Assembly (NCBI RefSeq): GCF_017086405.1
Contig: NZ_CP070973.1
Span: 6,976,739-7,040,738 of the forward strand
Source: Mycobacterium gordonae
Lineage (GTDB): Bacteria > Actinomycetota > Actinomycetes > Mycobacteriales > Mycobacteriaceae
Reading direction: 5' to 3'
Length of the DNA: 64,000 nt
Shown: piece by piece, positions 34,389-43,516 of the stretch
How the letters are laid out: each line of letters starts with the position of its first letter
Numbering within the stretch: position 1 is the stretch's first letter
Translations under genes and position numbers: made by a program
Notes under the pieces: model-generated
What the model was told of the DNA's origin: nothing
Databases searched by the model: none
What the model saw: the letters and a program-made list of their open reading frames with translations, nothing else

Positions 34389-35648
34389 TCAGCCGGACGG
34401 TTCCAGTAACTCGGTGCCGACGAATGGTGCCAGCGCTGCCGGCACGCGCACGCTGCCGTCGTGCTGCTGGTGGTTTTCCAGGATCGACACCAGCCACCGG
34501 GTGGTGCCCAACGTGCCGTTGAGGGTGGCCGCGGTCTGCGGCTTGCCGTTGGCGTCCCGGTAGCGGGTGGCCAGCCGCCGCGCCTGGAAGGTAGTGCAGT
34601 TGGACGTCGAGGTGAGTTCGCGGTAGGTCGCCTGCGTCGGCACCCAGGCTTCGCAGTCGTATTTGCGCGCGGCCGACGAGCCGAGGTCACCGGCAGCCAC
34701 ATCGATCACCCGGTATGGCACCTCGATCTGGGCCAGCATCTCGCGCTGCCAGCCCAGCAGCCGCTGATGTTCGGCTTCTGCTTCTTCGGGCCGGCAGTAG
34801 ACGAAACCTTCGACCTTGTCGAACTGGTGCACCCGGATGATGCCGCGGGTGTCCTTGCCGTAGCTGCCGGCCTCGCGGCGGAAACACGACGACCAGCCGG
34901 CGTAGCGCAGCGGGCCGTCAGCCAGGTCCAGGATCTCCCCGGAGTGGTAGCCGGCCAACGGCACCTCCGAGGTGCCCACCAGATACAGATCGTCGGCCTC
35001 GAGGCGATAGACCTCGTCGGCGTGGGCACCCAGGAAACCGGTGCCCGCCATCACCTCGGGGCGCACCAGCACCGGCGGAATCATCGGGATGAAGCCGTTC
35101 TCGACGGCCACCCGCAAAGCCAGCTGCAGCAGCCCCAGCTGTAGTAGCGCACCGCGTCCGGTCAAAAAGTAAAACCGCGAACCGGACACCTTGGCGCCGC
35201 GTTGCATGTCGATCAACCCCAGCGACTCGCCCAACTCCAGGTGATCCTTCGGCTCGGCCAGCGTCGGCGGCTCACCGACGACTTCCAGGACCGCGTAATC
35301 GTCCTCTCCCCCGGCGGGCACCCCGGCGATGATGACGTTGGAAATCGCCATGTGCGCGGCGGTGAATGCCGCTTCGGCTGCGGCCTGCTCCGCTTCGGCG
35401 GCCTTGACCTGCTCGGCGAGATCCTTGGCGCGCTGCAACAGCGCCGGCCGTTCCTCCGGTGACGCCTTGCCCACGCTCTTGCTGGCGGCCTTCTGTTCGC
35501 CGCGCAGTGCATCGGCGGCCGAGATCGCCGCGCGGCGGGCCGTATCGGCACTCAACAGGGCGTCTACCAGGGCCGGATCCTCGCCGCGACTGAGTTGTGA
35601 GCGTCGTACGGCGTCGGGCTCCTCCCGGAGGAGCTTCAGGTCGATCAC
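34389..35648 (-). CDS. serS: Seryl-tRNA synthetase
   Basis: Class II aminoacyl-tRNA synthetase that charges tRNA-Ser in the cytoplasm, 419 aa, the family length. An N-terminal coiled-coil arm (about residues 30-100) precedes the catalytic core with motif 2 (CFRREAGSYGKDTRGIIRVHQF) split as FRREAGSYGKDTRG and HQFDKVEGF, and motif 3 (LNGTLGTTRWLVSILENHQ). The GTG at 35648 gives the standard MIDLKLL start. It is divergent from the septum-formation-like gene. Confidence 0.97.
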   Translation of the reverse strand: MIDLKLLREEPDAVRRSQLSRGEDPALVDALLSADTARRAAISAADALRGEQKAASKSVGKASPEERPALLQRAKDLAEQVKAAEAEQAAAEAAFTAAHMAISNVIIAGVPAGGEDDYAVLEVVGEPPTLAEPKDHLELGESLGLIDMQRGAKVSGSRFYFLTGRGALLQLGLLQLALRVAVENGFIPMIPPVLVRPEVMAGTGFLGAHADEVYRLEADDLYLVGTSEVPLAGYHSGEILDLADGPLRYAGWSSCFRREAGSYGKDTRGIIRVHQFDKVEGFVYCRPEEAEAEHQRLLGWQREMLAQIEVPYRVIDVAAGDLGSSAARKYDCEAWVPTQATYRELTSTSNCTTFQARRLATRYRDANGKPQTAATLNGTLGTTRWLVSILENHQQHDGSVRVPAALAPFVGTELLEPSG

Positions 35649-35737
35649 GGCCGCAAGACTACTTCCCAGCGCGCCGCCCGATCTCACATGAGCAACGATT
35701 TTCACGCCGCGGCGTCGGTCCTGTCAGAATGGAGGCG

Positions 35738-37120
35738 ATGTTGGACGCGCCCGAAAAGGAACCGATACCTGACGACCCCGCCACCGGCGAGGCGGCAGAG
35801 GCGTCGGCCGCTGAGGAATCGCCGGCCGCGGGTGCTACGGACCCTCGCCCGCCCTCCGCCGGGTTCCGCTGGCCGCGCTCCTTGCAGGCGTCCGCGACGC
35901 GGCGGGCGCTGCTACTCACCGCTCTGGGCGGCTTGCTGATCGCCGGTCTGGTGACCGCGCTGCCTGCCGTGGGCACCGGGCCGGGACGGCTGGCCGGCTT
36001 CATCGACAGCAACCCGGTGCCCAGCACCGCATCCAAGGGCAACCCCGCGTTCGCCCGGGCCACCAGCGGAGATTGCCTCAACTGGCCGGACGGCACCCCG
36101 GAGTCGGCCACCATCGTCAGCTGCGCCGAGGACCACCGCTTCGAGGTCGCCGAGTCGGTCGACATGCGCACGTTCCCCGGCTCGGAGTACGGCCCCAGTG
36201 CCGCGCCCCCCTCGCCGGCCCGCATCCAGCAGATCAACGCCGAGCAGTGCGATCCGGCCGTCCGCCGCTACCTGGGTCCCAAGTTCGACCCCAACAGCAA
36301 GTTCACCGTCAGCATGCTGTGGTCGGGCGACCGGGCATGGCGGCAGAACGGGGAGCGCCGCATGCTCTGCGGCCTGCAACTGCCCGGCCCCAACAACGAG
36401 CAGGTCGCGTTCAAGGGCAAGATCGCCGAGATCGACCAGTCGAAAGTCTGGCCGGCGGGCACCTGCCTGGGTATCGACCCGACCACGAACCAACCGGTCG
36501 ATGTGCCGGTGGACTGCTCGGCCCCGCACGCGATGGAAGTCACCGGCACCGTGAACCTGGCCGAGAAGTTCCCCAATGCGCTGCCACCCGAAGCCGAGCA
36601 GGACACGTTCATCAAGGACACCTGCACCAAGATGACGGACGCCTATCTCGCGCCCATCAAATTGCGGACCACCACGCTGACCCTGATCTACCCCACGATC
36701 TCACTGCCCAGCTGGTCGGCGGGCAGCCGGGAGGTCGCGTGCAGCATCGGCGCGACCCTGGGCAACGGCGGCTGGGCCACCCTGCTGAACAGCGCCAAGG
36801 GTCCGCTGCTGATCAACGGCCAGGCACCGGTCCCCCCGCCGGACATCCCGCAGGAGCGGCTGACGCTGCCGCAGATCCCGGTGCCGCTGCCGACCCAGCA
36901 ACCCCCGGCACAGCAACAGCCCCGGCAGCAACAGACTCCGCCCACACCGACGGGCGACCAGCACCTACCCAATCAGCAGCCCGTGGTGACGCCCACCCGC
37001 GCGCCGTCGTCACCGGCCAGCCAAGCACCGTCCCCCACCCAGGCGCCGCCGCCGGCGGATGGCGGTGCGCCGGCGCAGGGGCCCGACAGTGCGCCGGCCA
37101 ACGAGCCGCCACCCAGTTAG
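35738..37120 (+). CDS. Membrane-anchored septum-formation-like protein (Rv3835-like)
   Basis: Protein of 460 aa with a cytoplasmic acidic N-terminus, one membrane helix (about residues 60-82, LLLTALGGLLIAGLVTALP), and a large external part. Two cysteine-containing repeats (GDCLNWPDG..SCAEDHRFEV and GTCLGIDP..DCSAPHAMEV) match the septum-formation domain. The tail is about 100 residues rich in Pro, Gln and Thr. GGAGG lies only 2 nt before the ATG at 35738, so the TTG at 35741 or the ATG at 35729 are alternatives. Role uncertain. Confidence 0.85.
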   Translation: MLDAPEKEPIPDDPATGEAAEASAAEESPAAGATDPRPPSAGFRWPRSLQASATRRALLLTALGGLLIAGLVTALPAVGTGPGRLAGFIDSNPVPSTASKGNPAFARATSGDCLNWPDGTPESATIVSCAEDHRFEVAESVDMRTFPGSEYGPSAAPPSPARIQQINAEQCDPAVRRYLGPKFDPNSKFTVSMLWSGDRAWRQNGERRMLCGLQLPGPNNEQVAFKGKIAEIDQSKVWPAGTCLGIDPTTNQPVDVPVDCSAPHAMEVTGTVNLAEKFPNALPPEAEQDTFIKDTCTKMTDAYLAPIKLRTTTLTLIYPTISLPSWSAGSREVACSIGATLGNGGWATLLNSAKGPLLINGQAPVPPPDIPQERLTLPQIPVPLPTQQPPAQQQPRQQQTPPTPTGDQHLPNQQPVVTPTRAPSSPASQAPSPTQAPPPADGGAPAQGPDSAPANEPPPS

Positions 37121-37337
37121 CCCCAACGCCGCGCCGTCCAGCCATTTCGACGCGGCACGCCCTCATTGTGGCGTCGGCGTCGCGTTCGCCCAACGAAGTT
37201 ATCCCAACCGGTTGCGCCCCGGTTGCCCGAACACCGAACCACCCAGACCGCCGTTGCCGCCACTACCGGAGGAGGCAGGTGCTCCGCCTGCGTCTGCCCC
37301 GCCCGATCCCGTGTTGCTCATCCCGCCTAGCCCTCCG

Positions 37338-38343
37338 TTACCCATGTTTGCCTAGCAGCAAGCCGGGCGCTCCGGGTCGGCCGCCGGTGCCCAACAGCAA
37401 GCCGCCCGCTCCGGGTGAGCCGCCCTTGCCCGCCGCGACGTAACCATTCCCGCCCGCCCCACCGTCGCCGCCATTACTAAAGAGCGGAAAGCCAAAGGTA
37501 CCGGCACCGCGGCCGCCATCACCCCGACAAGGCCGGACCCGCCCGCCCCACCGGCTCCAGCGCCGCCACCGACCAGCCCGCTCAACGTGCCACCGCCAGT
37601 CCCACTCCCACCTTCTCCACCGCGTCCGGTAGCCCCGCCATGCCCGCCAACCCCACCATTTCCCCCGCTGCCGAATACGGTGCCGGGGGCGCCACCGACC
37701 CCACCTTGCCCGCCCACCGCACCGGCTGCCGTCGTGGCCCCACCGGTCCCGCCAACGCCGCCACGCCCCCACAACCCGCCGCTCCCACCGGGACCCCGGC
37801 GCCGCCGTTACCTGTGGCCGAACTACCGCCCGTTCCGCCCCTCCCGCCATTGCCGATCAACCCCGCGGGCCCGCCGGCGCCGGCAGGCACGTCGGCGGTA
37901 CCCGAACCGCCGGCCCCACCATTGCCGATCAGCCACCCACCCGCACCGCCTCTCTGCCCGGTGCCCGGGGCTCCGTCCGCGCCATCACCGATCAGCGGAT
38001 ATCCGGTCAGTGCCCGCACAGGCGCGTTAACCGCGTCCAGGAGATTCTGGACAATGGCGGCATTGGCTGCCTCCGCGCTGGCGTAGACCCCGGAACCGGC
38101 GTTCATCAACTCCACGAACTGGGCATGAAACGCGGCAGCTTGGGCGCTCAGCGACTGATAAGCGCGGCCGTGCGCAGAAAACAGCGCGGCAATCGCCGCC
38201 GACACCTCGTCCTCCGCAGCGGCCAGCACCCCGGTCGTTGACGCGGCCGCCTCCGCGTTGGCCTGCCGTAGCGCCGAACTCAAACCTGACAAGTCCGCAG
38301 CGGCTGCCGTCACCAACTCCGGAACCGCAATCACAAAAGACAT
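37338..38343 (-). pseudogene. PE_PGRS gene broken by two single-base losses
   Basis: The ATG at 38343 opens a good PE domain (SFVIAVPELVTAAAADLSGL, DEVSAAIAALFSAHGRAYQ), the linker GYPLIGDGADGAPGTGQRGG and the first GGNGG repeats. The glycine pattern then jumps frame at a C4 run (37794-37797) and again at a second C4 run (37522-37525). Adding one C at each site restores a continuous PGRS reading to the stop at 37338, giving about 335 aa ending LLLGTGGRPGAPGLLLGKHG. Both lesions have the same sign. They may be sequencing errors in homopolymers, real inactivation, or phase variation. Confidence 0.85.
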
Positions 38344-39130
38344 GAAATCCTTTCGCTTCAGTGCGCAACCCGGCCGACGGCCGCTGCCGTCGACGGAAAT
38401 ACGAGCATGTTCTCACACTTACATTCTTCGAAAATGGCCAAGGCTATTCTTCAGGGCGCTGGATGGTGCCCGTTGATAACTGTCAAGCAAACCGCTCATT
38501 TTGCTTGCGCAGTGACGCAACGGGTTGACCCACCGAGCTGACAGGTCTTGCAGAGACCATCAATTTCGGCCTGAAAGGGCTGTTCGAGTCGTCAAAAGCG
38601 CGGGCCTACACTTATCTTCTTTACACGCCAGGCAGATCCAAACGTAGCGGCTATATGCCTAGTTAACAGACGTACAGCTATGGTCATTCCAAAAAATTTC
38701 TTGGCATCCATTGCACGTCGCTCGCTAGCCAACGGATCGGCTAAGCATGTGGTACGCCAAGCCGAATCGTACTTCAGATCAAATATTTCAGTTCGAGTTT
38801 GCGTATCCGGACAGCTATATCGTCAGTCTCTCCCGTCGTGCCGTCAAGTGCATCGCTGGATGTTGAATCCGGCCGCACCTATTTGCAGAGGACGGTCCGT
38901 CTCAACGTCGCTGCCACGACCTGCGACAACGACCGACAGCGTGGTTGGCGCTTGTCTCAGGGATCAGAAACGACCTTGGCCACTTCAGCAACGGCGCCAG
39001 GCTGTTTCGACGCGAATGGCCCGCGCGTCGACGGCGGGTGTCGGTGCTGTTCGGGGAAGATGGCCTCAGTGCACGTGTTCGGGAAGGGACTGAGGCCATC
39101 GTGTTTCGCACTTCGGGCCACGGTTAGCTC
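38344..39130. other. Long non-coding, AT-rich intergenic region
   Basis: About 790 bp between the PE_PGRS start and the zincin-like gene. From about 38480 to 38860 base composition is clearly poorer in GC than the neighbours. An inverted repeat CAAGCAAA / TTTGCTTG lies at 38484-38507. Open frames here have atypical composition and no recognisable product. It should include the PE_PGRS promoter on the minus strand. Confidence 0.5.
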
Positions 39131-39481
39131 GTGGCCGTGCGGATGGACCCGCAGCGGTTCGACGAGTTGGTTTCGGATGCACTCGACCTGATCCCGGCAG
39201 AGTTGACTGCCGCCATGGACAACGTGGTCGTACTGGTCGCCGACCGCCACCCACAAGACGATGACCTGCTCGGGCTTTATGAAGGGGTGGCGCTGACCGA
39301 GCGTGACTCCGATTATGCCGGAGCGTTGCCGGACACCATCACCATCTATCGCGATGCGCTGCTGGACGTCTGCGAGTCCGACGTCGACGTGATCGACCAG
39401 GTCGCGATCACGGTGATCCACGAGATCGCCCACCACTTCGGCATCGACGACGACCGACTCGACGAGCTGGGCTGGGCCTGA
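39131..39481 (+). CDS. Zincin-like putative metallopeptidase (Rv3836-like)
   Basis: Protein of 116 aa in the family of minimal zincins. The zinc motif HEIAHHFGIDDDRL (HExxH with a downstream Asp) lies near the C-terminus, and the protein opens MAVRMDPQRFDELVSDALD. The small size and the motif close to the end are typical for the group. A proteolytic role is inferred only from the motif. GTG at 39131; an ATG four codons downstream is an alternative. Confidence 0.88.
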   Translation: MAVRMDPQRFDELVSDALDLIPAELTAAMDNVVVLVADRHPQDDDLLGLYEGVALTERDSDYAGALPDTITIYRDALLDVCESDVDVIDQVAITVIHEIAHHFGIDDDRLDELGWA

Positions 39482-39553
39482 TCGCCAGGCTTTTACGGGT
39501 ACGACCGGGCGCGGCAGCCGGGTTCTGTCGGCGCCCGGTGCTATGAACGGCTT

Positions 39554-39769
39554 ATGAGCACAGGCTGCCGCGACTGCCGGGCCGGCTTAGACCACTGCCA
39601 CGGCACCGTTATTCGTCACTGGCTGGGCAGGCCGGAATGCACCGATCCGGACTGCGTCGCTCCGGAACTGTTCAACCACGTACTCGTCGTCGACTGCGAC
39701 GTGGTGGGTTGTGCCTGCGCGGAACCGTCTAGCGATCTGATGAGGTCAGCGCATGGGATCGGTGCTTGA
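39554..39769 (+). CDS. Small Cys/His-rich protein of unknown function
   Basis: Protein of 71 aa with nine Cys: CRDCRAGLDHCHGTVIRH, CTDPDC, then CDVVGCAC. The spacing of cysteines and histidines suggests metal binding. It is consistent with a conserved small mycobacterial protein, but I do not know its function. The 3' end overlaps the convergent phosphoglycerate-mutase-like gene by 24 bp. No strong ribosome binding site is visible. Confidence 0.65.
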   Translation: MSTGCRDCRAGLDHCHGTVIRHWLGRPECTDPDCVAPELFNHVLVVDCDVVGCACAEPSSDLMRSAHGIGA

Positions 39770-40450
39770 CACGACCGGGTCTTTCCCGGCTTCCTTCGCC
39801 GGGTCCGTGGTGCCGGGGGCCGGGTAGAACGGCGGCGTCAGTGCACCCCAGCGCACACAGCTCCACCGCCCGTCGGTGATGGGTGCCAGCGCCACCGATT
39901 CGGCGTTGTCCAATGGGTTGTCCAGCACGAAGGTGCCGTCCACGCCGGCCAGCACCGCCGCCGCCAGCCGGATCGCCGCGCCGTGGCTGACCACCACGAT
40001 GTCGCCGTCCCAACCATCGTCATCCAGGTAGCGCATCCGTAGTTCGGTGAGCACCGGCACGTACCGTTCCAGGACGTCGTTGGCGGTCTCGCCGCCGGGC
40101 AGCGCGACGTCCAACTCTCCCAGATGCCACCTCTTGTAGATGGAGTTGAACTCGGCGACCGCGTCGTCGTCATTGCGGTTCTCCAGCGCCCCGACCTGGA
40201 CCTCGTGGATGCCCGCCACCTCCTGGGCCGTGAGATCGAGCTCCGCGGCGATCACCGCCGCCGTTTGCGACGCGCGGACAGCTACCGAGTGCGCCAGGAT
40301 GGCCGGCCGGCTCTGCCCGCCCCGTGCGAACGCCCGGGCCTGGTCCCGTCCCAGTGGGGTCAGCGCCGCTCCGGGAGGCAAGGTGTCCAACCGGCGTTCG
40401 ACGTTGCCGAACGATTGTCCATGCCGCACCAACACCAACCGGCCGCTCAT
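39746..40450 (-). CDS. Histidine phosphatase / phosphoglycerate-mutase-like protein (Rv3837c-like)
   Basis: Histidine phosphatase superfamily protein of 234 aa. The catalytic RHG motif LVRHGQSFGN is at residues 7-16 and the second histidine is in VVSHGAAIRLA. Despite usual naming, activity on phosphoglycerate is unproven; a phosphatase role is more likely. The ATG at 40450 overlaps the pheA stop (ATGA), so it is translationally coupled to prephenate dehydratase. Confidence 0.9.
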   Translation of the reverse strand: MSGRLVLVRHGQSFGNVERRLDTLPPGAALTPLGRDQARAFARGGQSRPAILAHSVAVRASQTAAVIAAELDLTAQEVAGIHEVQVGALENRNDDDAVAEFNSIYKRWHLGELDVALPGGETANDVLERYVPVLTELRMRYLDDDGWDGDIVVVSHGAAIRLAAAVLAGVDGTFVLDNPLDNAESVALAPITDGRWSCVRWGALTPPFYPAPGTTDPAKEAGKDPVVSSTDPMR

Positions 40451-41376
40451 CGCTGCGTGTCCCCGTTTCGCAACCCCTCCAGCCAGCTCGAAGCTTCGGC
40501 CGATGACGGCGGCAGCACCCCCGCAGCATGGCCCGTCGGCCAGGAACCCAAATAACGCACATCGGCACAACGACGGTGCAGCGCCATGAGTGCCTCGGCG
40601 ACGGCATCGTCGTCGATGTGGCCGACGCAGTCCACGAAGAACATGTAGGTGCCGAGCCCGGTCCGGGTGGGCCGGGACTCGATGCGGGTGAGGTCGATGC
40701 CGCGCATGGCGAACTCGGTCAGCGCCTGCAGCAGCGCCCCGGGAACGTTCTCGATCCGCAACACCGCGGCGGTGCGATCTGCGCCGGTGCGTGCCGACGG
40801 CGGACCCGGCCGACCGATCAGCACGAAGCGGGTGCGGGCGTTGGATTCGTCGACCACGCCCTCGGCTACCACCTCCAGGCCCCGCTGCGCCGCCGCCAGC
40901 GGAGAGGTGACCGCCGCGTCGACCAGGCCGTCCGCCACCTGTTGAGCGGCGTCGGCGTTGGAATAGGCCGGTTTCAGCTCGATGTCGGGCAGGTTGGCGC
41001 CGAGCCAGCGCCGCACCTGCGCCGCGGCCACCGGAAAGGCGGCCAGCGTGCGCAGGTCGGCAGCGCTGTGGCCGGGCCGCACGACGATGCTGAACGCCAC
41101 ATCCAACGTGATCTCGGCGTAAATCTGCAGCGGCGACCCGAGCGCCAGGCTGTCCAGGGTGGGTGCCAACGACCCGTCGATCGAATTCTCTATCGGAGCA
41201 CATGCGTAGTCCGCGACACCGTCTCGCACGGCGTCCAGGGCGGCGGGCGTGCTGTCCACCGGCAAGGGCTGCAACGCATCGTCGCGGTGGCCGGGGACCA
41301 GCCCGTCGGCCGTCATCTGCAACAGCGCAGCCTCGGTAAAGGTCCCCTCCGGACCGAGATATGCGATGCGGGCCAC
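40447..41376 (-). CDS. pheA: Prephenate dehydratase
   Basis: Converts prephenate to phenylpyruvate in phenylalanine synthesis; cytoplasmic, 309 aa. The catalytic PDT domain (about 1-190) has AYLGPEGTFTEAAL, CAPIENSIDGSL, and NARTRFVLIG. The C-terminal ACT domain (about 200-285) has the phenylalanine-binding ESRPT motif, consistent with feedback inhibition. GTG at 41376 is chosen with AGGG about 8 nt upstream; a GTG at 41382 would add two residues. Divergent from the iron-box gene. Confidence 0.95.
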   Translation of the reverse strand: MARIAYLGPEGTFTEAALLQMTADGLVPGHRDDALQPLPVDSTPAALDAVRDGVADYACAPIENSIDGSLAPTLDSLALGSPLQIYAEITLDVAFSIVVRPGHSAADLRTLAAFPVAAAQVRRWLGANLPDIELKPAYSNADAAQQVADGLVDAAVTSPLAAAQRGLEVVAEGVVDESNARTRFVLIGRPGPPSARTGADRTAAVLRIENVPGALLQALTEFAMRGIDLTRIESRPTRTGLGTYMFFVDCVGHIDDDAVAEALMALHRRCADVRYLGSWPTGHAAGVLPPSSAEASSWLEGLRNGDTQR

Positions 41377-41435
41377 GCTCACAACCCTAACGGCGCGGCG
41401 GCCCCGCCCGCCCTTGCCATCAAGCCGCCACCAAG

Positions 41436-41454
41436 TTATCTTAGGCTTACCTAA
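41436..41454. promoter_or_regulatory. IdeR iron box upstream of the DUF2470-type gene
   Basis: The 19-bp sequence TTATCTTAGGCTTACCTAA matches the mycobacterial IdeR consensus TTAGGTTAGGCTAACCTAA at 16 positions. It lies 16 bp upstream of the chosen GTG and just ahead of the Shine-Dalgarno sequence AAGGAGG, where a repressor would block transcription when iron is plentiful. Rv3839 is a known member of the IdeR regulon. Confidence 0.85.
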
Positions 41455-41470
41455 TAAGGAGGTGGGTTGG

Positions 41471-42253
41471 GTGCCCCTGGCGACATATCCGACGCCTACG
41501 ACCGCAGAACGCATTCGCAGCGCCTGCTCGCGCGCGGACGGTGCCCTGCTGGCGGTGGAAGGCCAGGAACCGGTCGCCACGCCGGTGCACCATCTGCTCC
41601 ATGACGGCACCTTCGCCGTCGCGGTCCCCAGCGCCGGTGCCGACGGCCTCAGATGTGACACTCAAGCGTTGCTGGAGCTCACCGACTACGCACCGCTGCC
41701 GGTGCGCGAACCCGTCCGCTCGCTGGTCTGGGTGCGCGGCCGGCTGCACCGGATCCCGCCCGGCGCGGTGTCCAAAATCCTGGATCTGATCGCCACCGAG
41801 GACCCCGATCCGGTGCTGCTCCAGATTGATACGCCCAGCTCCGTGCCACAGGACAGCGATGAACCGCGCTATAACCTCCTGCGCTTGATGATCGAATCCG
41901 TGGTGGTAACCGACGCCACCGGCGCCGAGCCCGTCCCGGTCGGCGACCTGCTCGCGGCGCGCCCCGATCCCTTCTGCGAGATCGAGTCGACGTTGCTGTG
42001 GCACCTCGCTACCGCGCACAACGATGTGATTGCCCGGCTCGTCTCACGCCTGCCCGCGCCGCTGCGCCGCGGCCAAGTACGCCCGCTCGGACTGGACCGC
42101 TACGGCGTACGGTTCCGCGTCGAAGGCGACGACGGCGACCGCGACGTCCGGCTGCCGTTCCACAAGCCGGTCGACGATATGCACGGTCTGCGCCAAGCGA
42201 TTCGCGTTCTGATGGGATGTCCCTTCGTCAATGGGTTGCGCGCGCGCCACTAA
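41471..42253 (+). CDS. DUF2470-domain protein, iron-regulated (Rv3839-like)
   Basis: Protein of 260 aa related to the split-barrel, haem-handling HugZ/DUF2470 group. It begins MPLATYPTPTTAERIRSACS and the C-terminal half holds the DUF2470-like part (RYGVRFRVEGDD, VRLPFHKPVDDMHGLRQAI). The specific reaction is unknown; iron or haem use is suggested by the IdeR box directly upstream. GTG at 41471 has AAGGAGG about 9 nt upstream; a GTG at 41462 has no room for the site. Confidence 0.87.
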   Translation: MPLATYPTPTTAERIRSACSRADGALLAVEGQEPVATPVHHLLHDGTFAVAVPSAGADGLRCDTQALLELTDYAPLPVREPVRSLVWVRGRLHRIPPGAVSKILDLIATEDPDPVLLQIDTPSSVPQDSDEPRYNLLRLMIESVVVTDATGAEPVPVGDLLAARPDPFCEIESTLLWHLATAHNDVIARLVSRLPAPLRRGQVRPLGLDRYGVRFRVEGDDGDRDVRLPFHKPVDDMHGLRQAIRVLMGCPFVNGLRARH

Positions 42254-42280
42254 CCGGCTCCGGCGACGTAAGTTAGCCGG

Positions 42281-43504
42281 GTGAACGGCGATCGACCACC
42301 CGAGCCGCCCGGATCGCGCAGGCCGCAGCCGCGGCCGGCAGTTCCACCGGAACCCTCTCAGGTCATTCGCCGGGATCCGCGGCCGCCGCACGCACCGGGA
42401 CGAGCCGCGATGCCGCCACCCCCACCCCGCACCCCCGCGCCACCACCCCGCACCCCCGCGCCACCACCCCGCACCCCCGCGCCACCACCCCGCACCCAGG
42501 CGCCGCCCCCGCCGAAGCCGCGCCGAAAAAAGCGCGGCAAGCGCCGCTGGCTACGCACCATGTCCCTGAGCCTGGTGGTTCTGCTGCTACTGGCGACAGC
42601 GGGCGCACTGGGCGGCATGTTGTGGTTCGACTCCGCCGTGCACCGCCAGGCGGTGCTGACCGGCTACGCGGACCGGCCGGCCGCTGGCCGCGGCACCAAC
42701 TGGCTGCTCGTCGGCTCCGACAGCCGCCAGGACCTGTCCCCCGAACAGCAGGAGCAACTGTCCACCGGTGGCGATGCCGGGACCGGCCGTACCGACACGA
42801 TCATGCTGGTGCACATTCCGGGGCTCGGATCCAATGCGCGGACCACGCTGGTCTCAATACCGCGCGACTCCTATGTGCCGATTCCCGGGCACGACCGCGA
42901 CAAGATCAACGCCGCGTTCTCCATGGGCGGCGCGCCGTTGCTGGCACAGACCGTGGAACAGGCAACCGGCTTGCGTCTGGACCACTACGCCGAGGTGGGA
43001 TTCGGCGGCTTCGCCGTTCTGGTCGACGCTCTGGGCGGGGTTACCGTGTGCCCCACCGAGCCGATTCGCGATCCGTTGGCGGGCTTGGATCTGCCTGCCG
43101 GGTGCCAGCAACTCGACGGGCGCAGCGCGCTGGGCTACGTCCGAACGCGGGCTACCCCGCGAGCGGACCTGGACCGGATGATCCACCAACGGCAGTTCAT
43201 GTCAGCGCTACTGCAGCGTGCGACCAGCCCGGCGGTATGGCTCAACCCGTGGCGTTGGTACGCGGTCCCGCACGCCGCTGCAAGCGCGTTGACCGTCGAC
43301 AGCGGAGACCATGCCTGGGATCTGGCCCGCCTCGGCTGGGCGCTGCATGGTGCGACGACGCCAATGACGGTTCCCATCGGGGAGTTCACCGACACCGGCG
43401 TGGGCTCGGTGGTGGTGTGGAATCACGACGCCGCCCGGGAACTGTTCGAAGCGCTGGCCGTGGATGCGCCGGTGCCGACCGCTGCTCTGCAGGACCAGCC
43501 GTGA
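42281..43504 (+). CDS. LytR-CpsA-Psr (LCP) family cell-wall ligase
   Basis: Membrane-anchored LCP phosphotransferase of 407 aa. Related enzymes attach arabinogalactan or other glycopolymers to peptidoglycan. A cytoplasmic Pro/Arg-rich N-terminus contains a tandem repeat of PPPRTPA (21 bp units, four copies, 42420-42495). One helix follows (about residues 90-112), then the LCP domain with GTNWLLVGSDSRQ, GRTDTIMLVHIPG, SIPRDSYVPIPG and KINAAFSMGG. These include the Arg and Asp residues that bind polyprenyl pyrophosphate. It starts 27 bp downstream of the DUF2470-type gene, so it may share its iron-controlled promoter. Confidence 0.9.
   Translation: MNGDRPPEPPGSRRPQPRPAVPPEPSQVIRRDPRPPHAPGRAAMPPPPPRTPAPPPRTPAPPPRTPAPPPRTQAPPPPKPRRKKRGKRRWLRTMSLSLVVLLLLATAGALGGMLWFDSAVHRQAVLTGYADRPAAGRGTNWLLVGSDSRQDLSPEQQEQLSTGGDAGTGRTDTIMLVHIPGLGSNARTTLVSIPRDSYVPIPGHDRDKINAAFSMGGAPLLAQTVEQATGLRLDHYAEVGFGGFAVLVDALGGVTVCPTEPIRDPLAGLDLPAGCQQLDGRSALGYVRTRATPRADLDRMIHQRQFMSALLQRATSPAVWLNPWRWYAVPHAAASALTVDSGDHAWDLARLGWALHGATTPMTVPIGEFTDTGVGSVVVWNHDAARELFEALAVDAPVPTAALQDQP
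42420..42495 (+). repeat. Four-copy 21-bp in-frame tandem repeat in the LCP gene
   Basis: CCACCACCCCGCACCCCCGCG-like units encode PPPRTPA repeated four times with the last copy changed to PPPRTQA. Copies are almost identical at the DNA level, so copy number may vary by slipped-strand replication without breaking the frame. Confidence 0.85.
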
Positions 43505-43516
43505 CGACGGCACCGA

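Noticed and set aside
42421..42500. Possible CRISPR-like array
   Set aside because: Units are contiguous 21-bp in-frame repeats with no spacers and encode a Pro-rich tail.
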